NCBI GenBank assembly: GCA_026874595.1 | Contig: CM049309.1 | Coordinates: 42,921,079 to 42,985,078, forward strand | DNA length: 64,000 bases | Direction of reading: 5' to 3' | DNA from: Sipunculus nudus | Lineage: Eukaryota; Annelida; Sipuncula; Golfingiida; Sipunculidae | In this document: positions 12,660 through 26,100 of the stretch, in pieces | How positions within the stretch are numbered: position 1 is the first letter of the stretch | How the letters are laid out: every line of letters begins with the position of its first letter | Notes under the pieces: generated by a model | What the model was told of the DNA's origin: nothing | The model's input: the letters and a program-made list of their open reading frames with translations, nothing else | Databases searched by the model: none | Position numbers and translations under genes: made by a program

Positions 12660-13143
12660 AAATTTAATTTGCAGTGTTATTTTAAAGTTATAGTTTTATT
12701 TTAAATGTGCATCAATATTTTACATTTGCAGATTTGATTTCATTTACAGTATTATATTACATTCACAGTATTTTGTTTTTAAAATTATAATAGTATTATA
12801 TTTTACATTTGTCGTATTGTTTTACCATTGCAGTATTATTTTACATTTTAAATATTATTTACTTTTACAGTATTACATTATACGTTTAGTGTTATTTTAC
12901 ATGTACTGTATTATGTTATACATTTACAGTATTATTTTACATTTACAGCATTTTTTACATGTGAATTATTATTTTATATTGTAGGTAATATATTTTAAAT
13001 TTACTTTATTATATTTTACTTTTATATTGCTATTTTATATGTAAGTTAATGTTTTTACATTTGTATTTTTATTATTTACATTAACTTTAATTTTTTTACA
13101 TTAAAAATTATAATTTTACATTTACAGTACTATTTCTTTACAG
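12660..13143 (+). repeat. Degenerate array of TTTTACATTTACAGTATTA units
   Basis: Around twenty imperfect units of roughly 18-25 bp with TTTACATTTACAGTATTAT-like composition. About ten end in CAG after a T-rich stretch. The array stops at the presumed acceptor of the first coding exon. Confidence 0.7.
13130..13143 (+). other. Candidate 3' splice site of a 5'-UTR intron
   Basis: A pyrimidine-rich run ending TTTCTTTACAG lies 14 bases before the ATG. It suggests that the first coding exon starts at 13144 with a very short UTR portion and that a non-coding exon and the promoter lie further upstream, position unknown. RNA data would be needed to confirm. Confidence 0.45.
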
Positions 13144-13157
13144 TACAGTAAGTAACC

Positions 13158-13366
13158 ATGTCAGTGTACAAGAACCAGGTCCACAGACATCGGACCACTG
13201 ATCACTCCGACAGCGACAATCACACTCAGTCAGGGACATCAACCATTGAGATGGAGACCATCTCAGACAGCAGCACGGAGGCCAAAGCCAACATCTTCAT
13301 CGTCTTCGTCTTCATCCTAGAGCTGCTGCTGCTGGTGTTCCTGGTTTTGTTGGAATATTATTTGAG
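13158..13366 (+). CDS. PLPPR-like: PLPPR-like coding exon 1 (N-terminus and TM1)
   Basis: Residues 1-69 plus two bases of codon 70. The ATG has A at -3, and an in-frame TAA (13149-13151) lies just upstream, so this is the first usable Met in the exon. The exon ends TTGAG before GTGAGT (phase 2). It encodes a polar Ser/Thr/His-rich leader followed by one long hydrophobic helix ending LLEYYLR, which resembles the start of TM1 to loop 1 in PLPPRs. Confidence 0.9.
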
Positions 13367-14031
13367 GTGAGTTTTGTATTTCTTATTATACTCAGTAATC
13401 AGGGGCGTCATTACAGGTATGAGGGTATAAACCCCTCCCCCCCCCCAATGCACTTTTTAGCCAGTGGGAATGCATGGTCAATGTAATCCCCCCTCCCCCT
13501 GCTATTTACAGAATAATATTTCTATATTGGAAATTAAATATATTAATAATCAGAAATATAGACTTTTTTCTTATTTTGTGAGTTTAATATGAAATAGTAT
13601 TATCTAAACCTGGTTTAGAATAAACATATACTGGAAACGTAATACCTTAGTTTTTAAAACCTTATACTTAATTGTAATGTATCAGACAGACTATAAAAGG
13701 TATATATATATATATATATACATTGTTTGGGGTTCATGATTTATTTATACAATAAAGTAAATACATTCAAGTGGTATCCTACGGTTGCATATACATGTAT
13801 AGATAAACATGTATCAATGGATTAAGCGCAAGCTACTTAAAGCTTATGAAGCTTGCTCCTGAATTCCAAAATGATATTTTCTGATGGAAAAAGGGGTGCG
13901 ATTTTATCATGTTGATAAATTTGAAATATAGAAAGGTGTGGACAAAATAATGACTATGTTTAGTAGAATAAATTCAAGTGATTATGAGATTGTAAGGTGC
14001 TAGTTGAGAGGAGAGAGAGTTTTGGTTAATG

Positions 14032-14112
<81 letters not shown>

Positions 14113-17100
14113 GGAGGATTGGGCTAATGTACACTGCTGCTCCTCTAGACTATTAAGAAAATTGAATTCTGTTGTTTAATTGCAACTTGAGGTGCTTGAA
14201 ACTTTGTATATATTTAGATCTTTTACAGTGTGAAGAGTTTAACTTCTTATTTTAATTGTTACTGATAAATTAATTATGTATGGTAGTGTACAATATTAAA
14301 GAAAAAAAAATTAAATTAAGCTTTTGTTTTGTTCTAGTTGAGTTTAAAATACATACTGTCTGCTACAGCAGTGGAGATGTAATACTCTTTCATTTGCCTT
14401 TTACCAAGGAAAGATTTTAATGGCAAATGTGATGCACACACTGTGAGAGGTGGAAGAAAAGTAAAAGCAGAAGTGATATGTCAACATCTGCATCATAATT
14501 TACATGTATACACAAAGTACAGAGAGAGCACATACCTGTGCCAAATACTAAACAGTTTGCCCCAAAATGATATCAGTTGACCAGTGACTCAGCCTTTTAT
14601 ACACTTCTTTTAAATTCATTCAGCTTTGTTTAGATTAGTGTGAAAATTGAAACTGACAGACCGCCAGGGGTGATCACATAACCTCTGCCAACTCCACTGA
14701 AAGAAATTTTAACTTGCCACAATATATTGAGAGTATCATATTCTGGTATGGATTTGATTTCAGGTTTACACAGTCTTTTCCTGTGTACCACAACCTATTC
14801 GAGTGTAATGATTCACGATACGGCTTCTCCACCAATAGTACCGCCTTTGATGAGTTTGACTTCAGTGCCCACATTCCTTTTGAAGTTGTAATATCTATCG
14901 TGTTCTGCCTGCCACCAGTCATTGTAAGTATGAAAACCATCTGTGTTAAACATTCTTAAAAAAAGATACATCCATATTAGGGATGAAACAATTAAATGCA
15001 TGGAATAATTGTTCTTTAACCTTGATTCATTTTGGTTATAATTTTTTTTGGCATGTACCAACCCGAACCTCTCGGTAAGCTGTCAATGTTGACGGAGCAT
15101 GCCATGGTATTGTGTTTGTGCTCAAGATCTGATTTCAGTGTTCCCTGGTAAAAATCACTCCACTCGCCTAGAAATGAGAAAATCGTAAATTTACTACTTA
15201 AATATGATTGAAGCGAGAATTGAATTGAAGGTTAAGAATTGATTATTTGAATCAATTCAGTGGCCCCTCACAATACACAGGCTTAATCTATATTATAATT
15301 TAAGGGTGGTGCCATTAAGCATTGTTATGCAATTCCTATGGCTACACCTCAGAAATGCTGTGTTTTGAGCAAACCTGTGAGCTTATACGATGGTGTGGCG
15401 TTGTCCGTCGTGCGTCGTCTGTTGTGCGTCGTGCGTCGTCTGTACGTTAACCATACCTATCTCAAAAACGGCAGGAGCTAGCATCACCAAATTTTTTGCA
15501 AATAATCAGTTATCCAAAAAAATAAAATCGGATTTTGTTTTTTTTTTTTTCCTAACAGCATTTTCTTAGATTTTATAGGGAAAAAGCTAAAAAAGCTTTA
15601 AAAATCTTCTCCGAAATTGTCCAGCCAAATTGTCCAATATTTCACAGAAATGATCCCTGGAACAATCTTTCTTAAGTATGTTCGAATGGTTCCAGTTCGG
15701 AGATTTTTGGACGAGATACAGGAGGTTGAACTTTGTTAACTGTGCAAAAAAGCATATTAAAATTTTAATCTCAGAAACAGCTGTAGCTTTCATCACCAAA
15801 TTTTATGCCAATGTTGGTCACATAGGTCATATCTGAAATTGAGGTATTGGTGGCGCCACCTGCATCAGCCTTTTTTGTACAGGGTCATCAGTGCCTGTAT
15901 CACACTGAGGGCTATAAAAAACTTCTTCTCTGAGACCGTTTGGCCAAAATGTTTAATATCGCTCAGAAATGATCCTAGGGTAGTGCTTTCTGAAGTTTGT
16001 TCAAATGGTCTCTTCTCAGTGACTTTTAGCTAAATTATGGGAAGCTGAATTTAGTCATATGCCATAACAGCCAATTTTAGCTCAGAGGCTACAAAGATCT
16101 TCTTATCAAAAACCACTGGGCCAAATTCTTAAATCTCATATATTAATTATCCTCAGATGTTGATAATTCAAGTTTGTTCAAATGGTTTTGGTTCAGTGAT
16201 TTTTGGCTGAGTTATGGGAAGCTTAACTTAGCCATTTTGCTGTATTTATACATATGAGTTATAAACCTGTGAAATGTTTTTCAACTGATGCCACTGAAGC
16301 CAGTTTGTTAAATATTTTACAAGAATAATTCCTACAATAATTCTTATAATAATTGTCAGTAATGGTTCAACATGAATGTTTTTTTGGCTGAATTATGGAG
16401 ATTGAATTGAGTCATTTTACCATATATGTTAGCTCTGTAATGCTGTTACATCTAGCCTGGCACCAGTTTATCAGCATCTATTACATCATGCCACTAGACA
16501 TTTAGATTTCAGGTTATCTTTGGTTAATATTAACAAGAAAGTTTTTTTAAAAGCTTTTAAAAAATTTAGATTAATGATTTAAGTTATTCATCATACCAGG
16601 CAATGTTACCATCATGGATATTCAGCTCCCTGTGGCTATATAACTGTATTTTAATTTTGCAATCAGTATTCATCCGTAATAATTTTACATATATTCCTGA
16701 TTTCTTTTTTATAAAAAGTCAGCTGAAAAGCATTTTGTATTGGGAAAATAAATTTCAAAGTTATTTCAAGTAGGGACCACTTTTGTGTTCAGATGGCAGC
16801 ACTTGGTTTCCATTGGCAGATTGCAAGTGCCTTGATGTTGGCCATTAGCCAAGATGATGTCAGCTCTATAAATAGTTTTGGCACAGTGCCAGGATTGGAA
16901 GAAGTGCAGCCAGGTATAGGTCAAGAGTTCACTCAGTGCAGTATCTGCATTCTATTTATAGCTTTGGCAGACTGCTCACTGCATCATATTTGGCACCAAA
17001 GTTCAGCCTGAATCTCATTATAGCTTTGGCAGACTGCCAGCTGTGTCAGATTATGCAACAGGTCAAGAGTTCACTCAGTGCAGCCAGGTACAGGTCAAAA

Positions 17101-20100
17101 GTTCACTCAGACTAGCCAGGTGCAGGTCAAGAGTTCACTCAGTGCAGTAGCTTGAGGCAGCAATTTGACACAGGTCACTCGGGGGCAACTGCCTTACTCA
17201 CCTAAGCCTTAATTGTCAGCCCAGTGCATCAAACTCTGATGTATTGGACTGATATGTTGACTTGTCTATGCGTCTTTGATGGTATTCTCATTTACAAGAC
17301 AGGTGGTGCCACGTACATTGACTTTTGCACAGTGTATGTGCCTGCTTATTTCTACAGAGGAATTTGATACATCAGCCTGAAATTGGGCATATTTATACAT
17401 ATCGGATAGCTTTGTCGTATACAAGACATGTGGTGCCACCTACAATAATTTTTGCACAATGTGTGTCCCTGCTTATTTCTCAGGAGGGGTTTGATATATT
17501 GGCATATGTGTATATCTCTGATAGCTTCGTTATATACAAGACTGGTGGTGCCAGCTAGAATTGTTTTTGTGTTGTGTGCACCCATGCCAGAATTTCAGCA
17601 GTGATGTTAGTGTAATTGTTTCTTATTCAAAATGTTTAGTACTTGCATTGTTCATATACATGAAAAGTAATGGTCCAGCATTGAAGCATTATACCTGGTG
17701 TATTTCTCCAATGCACAGGTTCGCATTAGGCCTGTAGGCCTTGTTTATCTTGAACTGCCACATACCATACCAAATGTGTCGTAAAGTGGGACATTTACCA
17801 TATTTTCACCTGAATCTTTGGAAATTTGATGTCCTCCTTTTCTCCAAAGAACATAGCAGTCCCATGGATCTATCAGAAACGCCATGAACTACACAAGAAC
17901 ATGCAATATACTTAATGACTAGAGGGGATGTAACAACACATATGAGGTAATACATATCATGATACTCTAAATGTAAAGCAAATGTATCACTTGTCTTATA
18001 GAAAGATAACTAAACTTCTTATCACAAAATTTATTTCCAAACCATGAATAAAATTCATTGTATACCTGCAGGCTTCAAGAATAAATGATGCTGCATCTGA
18101 AACAGCCCCTTCTATTGGTGTAATCTTTTGGCATTTAACTAGCCAGATGCAATTCAACTTGTATCAGACCAATGACAGTAAAGCTCTGTATGGTACAGAA
18201 AAATGAACATTATTGAGTTCTGCATTTCTTGCCATTTAGTGATAAAAAACCATCAGTGTATCAGTACAGGAACACCTGACAGAATGAATTAATACAGTGA
18301 ATGATATGTCAGTTCACCTGTGTATCATGTACAAATGTAAACTGTGGTTGTCTATTTGTTATATGCCCGTCACATGATGGAAGTATTATGGTATACCCAC
18401 CATCTGTCAAGACGTCAGTATGTCTGTCCATCTGTCTGTCTGTCCGTTAACTTTTAGTGTTACCATGATAACTCTCCATAACTACTTACAAACAGATTAT
18501 CTCTCCCAAGTTTGATTATGGGCAACATAACTGATATTTAATAAGGTTACGGGTCACTAGTCAATTTTGTGGACTATCACCACAATAACTTATGAAGAAT
18601 ATGAATGATTTTGATAAAACTCATCAGAAATGTTAATCAATAAAATATCTTTTGTAAGTTTGATTTCCAGCAAAGTTCATGCATAATTAATGAGGTAAGG
18701 GTCACTGCACTTAGGAGGCATACCAAAAATCCTATGGATTTTCATGAAACTCATTATACAAATTTACCAGTAGAGTTTCTCACCTGCATTATCCTCTCAT
18801 AAAAATTCATGCATATTTAATGAGGTTAAAGGTCACCAGATATACTACAGGCATATTATGCAAGTTTAGTTCCTTTTGTTTGTGATAGTTTCAAGTTTGA
18901 AGTATTCACAAAAGGGAAATTATTGTGAAGATAAAACCTTCGTGAATAAGAGGCCTCATTGTCGAAGGCAAGTTGAAAGGTAAATATTGATTTTATAAAT
19001 AATAATTGATCTTGTGTTTCTGTTAACCTAAGATATGTATTATAAATAATCAGATTGTTCAACTTATCTGACAATATCAATAAACAATGATTTCTGCTTG
19101 TTCTATATCATATTCACTTTGGTGCCAGTCCAAATTTTATGATTTTGCGCACAAAGTGTTTTGTTATTTAATTGATAAAATAACAGATATATACACTGTG
19201 CAGATTATTGTATGGTTAGATTGCGAAAATTGAACCCTCGTGAAACAATGAAAAGTTGACAAGGCTTAGGTGAGTAAGGCAGTTGCCCCCTGAGTGACCT
19301 GTGACAAATTGCTGCCTCAAGCTACTGCACTGAGTGAACTCTTGACCTGCACCTGGCTAGACTGAGTGAACTTTTGACCTGTACCAATGAAAAGTTGAAA
19401 ATTACGAAATGTTAGCCTCTCTAATATGACGCCTACTACAGTATGTGGTTCTCTGTTCCTTCCTGTGATAATATTCAAAGGATGTCTGGAATATGGAAAA
19501 TGAAATGCCTTGATCTAGAGGTATATCTTATTGAACAGCAGGTGGCTGGGTAAGTATGATGGTCCTAAATATAGGTTTGACTGCACACCTATTGATCAAG
19601 CAAGGCTGACTGTGATGGCTGCAGCGTGTGCACCAGTAACTATACACTGTAAGAACCAGCAGTACTGTATAATTAGCAGGCTTGCACAGCATTGTCAGAT
19701 TACCAATATTGACTGGTTACAGTACTTAGGTTGTCCTTGATGGGTTTCACAGCAGGTGCCTAACTTTTGATGACTATGTCCAGAAATAACTGAAGATTTG
19801 TGCACCAATGACGTCACTCACTTTTATCATTGTTATTCAGTGATGCCAGGGTGATACGTTAGTTGGTATGTTCCACAAGACCTGAAGTTTGGTGTGTATT
19901 TAGATCCTTGGGCTCATTTTGATATTTACGAAGAAAAATTACATCACCATGTATTTGTTGTTTCAGTTTAGTCTTTCAAGTCAGGGTCTGAACAGAACAA
20001 TCTGAACAAATCTAGCCGTCTATCTCAGATGACTTGCAGCCAGATGAGGTATAGCAATCACCCTGTGTCTGATGGCCATCTGTCCAGTTTTCCAACTGCC

Positions 20101-23100
20101 TATCAACAAGGCACCAATCATAACCACTGGGGATGAAAACTTCTAACTAAATATCCTGGTAGTTCCTGATAACCTGAAATAAGGTCACTGTGAACTACAT
20201 TCTTTGATATACAGAGGTGTTTTAATTGGCACCTCAGAAGATGAGACTAAGTCCAGAAAAATGTTTTTTAATGGCCAAGATTTCTCACAAAGAGTGGATT
20301 GATTGTCATAAAATTGTTACATTAACTTGAGTTTTTGAGGATTACAGGTTTCTGTCATTTGTGCAAACTTCATTAAGGCAGGCACAAATCATAACAGGTA
20401 TGTCAAATTTTACATGCTGACAGCAAAGTCCTGAGAGTTCCTTTGTGGAAACAGGAAACTAGGTCATAGTGATAAATAATCTTTGAGTTACAGAGTGAAA
20501 ACATGTTTTCACAAGCTAACACTTAAGTCTGCAAAAATTCATACTTAGGCCAGATTTCTTAGAAAGACCCAGATGGATTTACATAGATGTTTTCACACTT
20601 ATTGACCTTTGGAAATATCAGCTGGTGCAGGAGACTGATAGCACCACCTGCAGTTTTTCAATTCATAGACATAGGTATGCATATTTACTTGTATTTCTCA
20701 AGGATGATATATTTCAACCATTGAGAACTGCTACAGAAGAGTGGTGGTACCACCTATATCTTTTCAATTTCTGCTTTTATTTTTGAGAATTACTGATGAT
20801 AGCCATTGGACTACCCTTTAGCAAGGCACAAATTATATCTGTTATTCTCAGGAAATCCCACCTTTTATAAAGACAGGTCCTGATAGGATTTCTTAGGAGA
20901 CCTGAAATGAGGTCCCTGTGGCCTACATTTAGTAACTGAGCAAGTCACAGGTTTCCTACATCATAAGCCCTGAAGTCTGAGCTGCTAAAGGCACAAATTC
21001 AAAACATTAGACATAGAAAGCCCAAACTTTACATACAAACATGTTGTGTTCTTTTTTCTTGGGCACCTCAGATTAGGTCACTGTGGCCTATAGATTTGTG
21101 TGATGTGGCTTAATAAATATTCTTCAAAGTCAGCTGAACGTCATGGCCCATGAGCCCCTAGTCACACTGAACTCGAATAATGGGGATCCAAAAACAGTTG
21201 CTGTTCTGGCAACAGCACACCTAGTGGTCGTTCTGTGAATCAGGAGGGGCTTGAGTGAGTGAGCCTCCCCCCGCAATGGCTCAGCAATTGCAGACATCTG
21301 GTTTAAGACTATATAAAAATCAACTTTTTGTCCTTAAATTCCAACATGGATGATGTACATGAGATGCAAGTGAGACAACTTATTTTTCATGTGTTGATGG
21401 GGCATCTTGTTCACAATCAATTTTCTTTTGTGTATATAACAAAATTTGAAACCCATGGGTGCATAAAAAAAAAAAAATTTACATTTGAATATTGGGTATC
21501 TGCATTAATTAAGATTTTAAAGAGAAAAAGGTAAAAACACCTTTAGAAATCTTCTTCTCTAAAACTGTCCAGCCAAATTGTTCAGTATTTCACAGAAATG
21601 TTCCCTTGAACAATCTCTCTCAATTTTGTTCGAATGGTTCCAGTTCAGTGATTTTTGACAGAGTTACAGGAAGTTGAACTTAGTCATTTGCATGCTATAA
21701 TTGCAATCTCAGAAACTGCTAGAGCTATCATCATCAAATGTTATGTTAATGTTGGTCACTTCAGTCATATCTGAAATTGAGGTATTGGTGGTTCCACCTG
21801 CATTGGTCTTTTTGTTAGTTGGTCAACAGTGCCCTAAACATACAGAGGGCTACAAAATCTTCTTCTCTGAAAGCATAATGCCAAATTGTTTAATATTGCA
21901 CAGAAAAGCTCCTTGGGTAGTGCTTTCTTAAGTTTGTTCAAATGGTCTCTGTTCAGTGACTTTTGGCTGAGTTATGGGAAGCTGAATATAGTCAAATGTT
22001 ATAGCAGCCCATTTCTGCTCATTGGCTACTAAGATCTTCTTCTCAAAAACCACTGAGTCAAATTCTTGAATCTCACACATGAATGATCCTTAGATGTTGA
22101 TTATTCAAATTTGTTCAAATGGTTTTGACTCAGTGATTTTCTTAGATCACATACAGGAAAAGTTAAAAAAGATATAAAAATCTTCTTCTCTAAAACTGTC
22201 CAGCCAAATTGTCCAATATTTCACAGAAATGATCCCTAGAACAATCTCTCTCAAATTTGTTTGAATGGCTGCAGTTCGGTGATTTTTGGCCGACTTACAG
22301 GAGGTTTAACTTAGTCATCTGTGCAAAAACGCATACTAAACTTAAAATCTCAGAAACAGCTGGAGCTGTCATCACCAAATTTTATGCCAATGTTTGTAAA
22401 TATCCCAATATCCCTCCCTGACAAACAAAACATATCCAGAATATCCTGACTGATACATCCTAGTTTTAAAATATCCTAGTCTGAAATGTGCAGGTACGAA
22501 ATGTCCATTTGGCTGAAATCATAATGACTAAGGTAGATAGGCAGGACATGAGAGGATCAACATTTAATTTTAAAAATAAACATTCATACTCCCAAACTTT
22601 GCACAGGTTCGCATTAGGCCTGTAGGCCTTGTTAAGAGTATAGTATAACCATGATCCCTATTTAAATCTATTTTATTTTGTTCCATAGTTGCCTGTATGT
22701 TTCTTTGTATCATAACTGTGATGTTCAAAGTGGCCTATTCTGATATGGAGCTTTTATATAAAAAGGCCAGAAAACACTGACATCCGTCCATACAGGCAGT
22801 TCTTTTTTTGTATGTCAATGTGTTTATAATATGTGGGGGCCAACCAAATTAATCAAAACACATTTAACAAAGGCATCTGGTAGCAATTCAGATAAGCCAG
22901 AGCTTTGCAAATTGAGTTTTGCAACTAGTGACATTTCTACCTCTACATACATGCAACTTACCACCATAGGTTGCATGTTTTATCTGTTTGTCAACATTGC
23001 TGTGTTTGTAAACAAATTGTTGATAAACATAATCATACATCCTTCACGGAGGTGTTATAAGAACTTTTCTTAAGAGAAATTACCCTTAGATCATTGATAT

Positions 23101-26100
23101 ACACACAGAGTAAACCAGAAATCATATAACTCCTTGATGGTTGGTGAATGGGCGGCTTTAACAAGCATAACTTGTCCTACATCTTGATGTTTAACATAAT
23201 CAAGTATATGTAATTATTTATGTAGATTGGTAAATGGTTCTCGCTTGGAAACACATTACAGATAAATAACAGTCTGTTTTGTTATATTCATTTTAAGGGT
23301 TTTTACCTGTCTTGTTTCCTAATAATTATCTGCTTCCACAGATCCTATTTGGTGAGATCGGCCTCAGAATTTTCAGCCACAGCCATCAAAAGACAGTGAG
23401 AGCCCTCTGTAGGCAGTGTAAGGTACCACAACTGTGTCGCCGTATGATTAGATATATAGGTGAGTCTTAGTCATTATCAGCTGTATTTATATCTTGTTAT
23501 TCAGATATTTGACCCTAAATTGTATCATTTTTTTTCAAATTGAATTTCTAAAAGGTTATTACATGGTGGAGTCACAAAATATCCCTTTGATATCTGAAAA
23601 TTCTGAAACATAGAATTTGTTTGTATAAAGTACCACCCATTATGATAAGGATATTTTCAATATCATTCAGGGGAAAATACATTACAAACTGTGAAACATG
23701 TTAATCTTATTGGAAAAGGTTCATGACAGAAAATTAACAATCAAAATGCCTCAAACAATATTTTGTTGGTGTATAATAAGAACAATGAGGGTCCTTGCAC
23801 GAAACTGTCACTGACAGGGTGACACCACATGAGCAAGCCTTCATTGCACTTCTACACACAACAAGACCATCAGAGACTGCACAACCTTGCCCTGCTGCCA
23901 TCTAGGGAGTAAGAGTAAACTAAAATCAAAATTCTTTGTTTAGCATATGAACTTTGGAATCTTGTTTACAGATCTGGATCACTTTCAAATAGGACCAGGT
24001 ATTGTAGAGATTAACCTTTGTGTAATTTGTTCAACTGAACATGTGCTGCAGATTTTGAGTTTCAGTTCCAGACATATATACATACAAATATACTTTAGAA
24101 AAACAACCCAATCACAAAACCTTTACCTCACAATGGAACAATGTATAAGTTTTGAAAAAAAAATAGGTATTATAGTTATTATAAAATAAAATATGGTAGC
24201 ACATTGTGCGCTTAGATCAGTGAGCCTGAAGTAAGTTTTTTACTTTGTTTTCAGGTGCGTACTTGTTTGGATTATTAATGACAATGATCTTCACTGACGT
24301 GATGAAGCTCATGACGGGAAGGTTACGACCAAACTTTCTAGAACTGTGCCAACCTAACACGTCGTGTGTAGCCGGGCTCAACGATGAAGACGTGTGTAAA
24401 GAAACAGATAAAATTAAGCTAAGGAATGGAAGGTAAATCAGATATTATCTGCTCTTTCAAACTTATGGGTGTTCTTTCACACTCTGTAAATTCAGCTGAC
24501 TTAATTAAATTAAATTGTCCTTTTGAGCTTTTACAACAGCCTTTTGTGTACTTCTCAGGGATTTGGCTTTGAACTTTCTATCCATAAACAAAAAATATTA
24601 GATCTTAGTTAAAAAAAATGGTATTGTCTGCATGGTAATACTGTAACACTATATGAGTAAAGCTGACTTCAGTTTACCAAACAGCAGCAAGAGACTCTGC
24701 ATGTATTTATCTCATTTATATCCAAATTGTCCACCCACAGTGAATAATACTGTGTGTAAGACTGATGTTAATAAATTAGTAAAACATTCAGGAATTTAAT
24801 GTAAATTTATCAAATAATCATTGAATTCAGTGAATCAGTCACCTTAAGTTTTAGATTAACCTGAATCAGTTACCATAAAGCTTACACCTTTGTTTGTATT
24901 AATGATCTGTGTTTATAAACATTTATATAATTTACTAAATATGTATTTTATAATATCCCATGTGACGGTATCAGGTTATGAGAATATTTAACTTAGTCCA
25001 AAGAAACATAAAAGGTACATGGTTCTCAGGCAACGCCTGCATCAATTTTAACCCCCCAAATCAAAATTTTGATTTTGATTTTCATCTTTTTAAAATAAGA
25101 TTTTAAAATAATACAGTTTTGATAAGATTTCCTTTGTTATGTAGTGCTTTTACCTGTTTAGCAAAATAAAATCTGTTATTTTCATGCTTTTTCCCTGATC
25201 ATATAACATTTTCAATCACAACATACAAAAAAAGGTAAACAATAAAATATCGCCCACCTGCACTGGTTTCTGAAAAAAGTGCCTGAGAACCAAACCTTTT
25301 TTTGGCCTTACTGATATCATTGTAAAGATATTGTGAATGACAAGATTATAAACTGGTGAATTAATAAATTGTTATAAACTGTATTACATACACCTTAATT
25401 GCTATATGTTACAGTAGAACTCCTGTTTGCTGTCTGTTCAGTCCCTGAAAGCTGCCAGACCACTTTCCTTGTCCCCATTTGATTCTCCAGCCTGAAGACT
25501 TGCTCCTGTATTAATGCAACTCCTCTGAATAAAGCTACAGTAAACCAATCCTATTGATGACCTTTAAATAAGTTTTTATACTGTAGTCATCATATTGTAC
25601 ACTTTCATTACATGTTGTCTTTCAGGTTGTCTTTCCCATCAATACATGCATCGATGACTGCATATGCTGCAGGCTTCATTGCTGTAAGTCACCTTCATAT
25701 GATTCCAAGCACTGCTATAGTGTTATTGTCAGATCGAATCACATGCATGTCAAGGAAAAATAAAAAACCTTGTATGATTCTTAGCAAATATGTTGACATT
25801 TAATTAAGTTGACTGGCATTGATCAGGCAGGCCACTCTGGATTTTATGACAAATTGTCTTGCAAGGAAATTTATTTGAGTGTATTAAGAAAAGTATGGAA
25901 AAAAAAATGTTATTTGTTCAACTTTTTGTGCCATGTTGCTGTAAGTTATGCTTCTATACAAACAGTAGATATGATATCATCAGTTATGTGAAGTCCTAAT
26001 ATTTCCAGCAATTTTATAAAAAAAAAAATATTATGAGATCATGGCAAAACTTCACCTAATAAAATGTCACTATTGTGAAAGAGTATATATAAACAGTGCA

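Noticed and set aside
17087-19384. A 2.3-kb foldback transposon with 124-bp terminal inverted repeats
   Set aside because: The right arm alone has a 14-bp target-site duplication, and the left arm continues into its own minisatellite, so a separate insertion explains the pair better.
25416-25530. ACAGTAGAACTCCTGTTTGC as a possible pogo/Tc1 MITE end
   Set aside because: No convincing inverted partner terminus within the next 400 bp.
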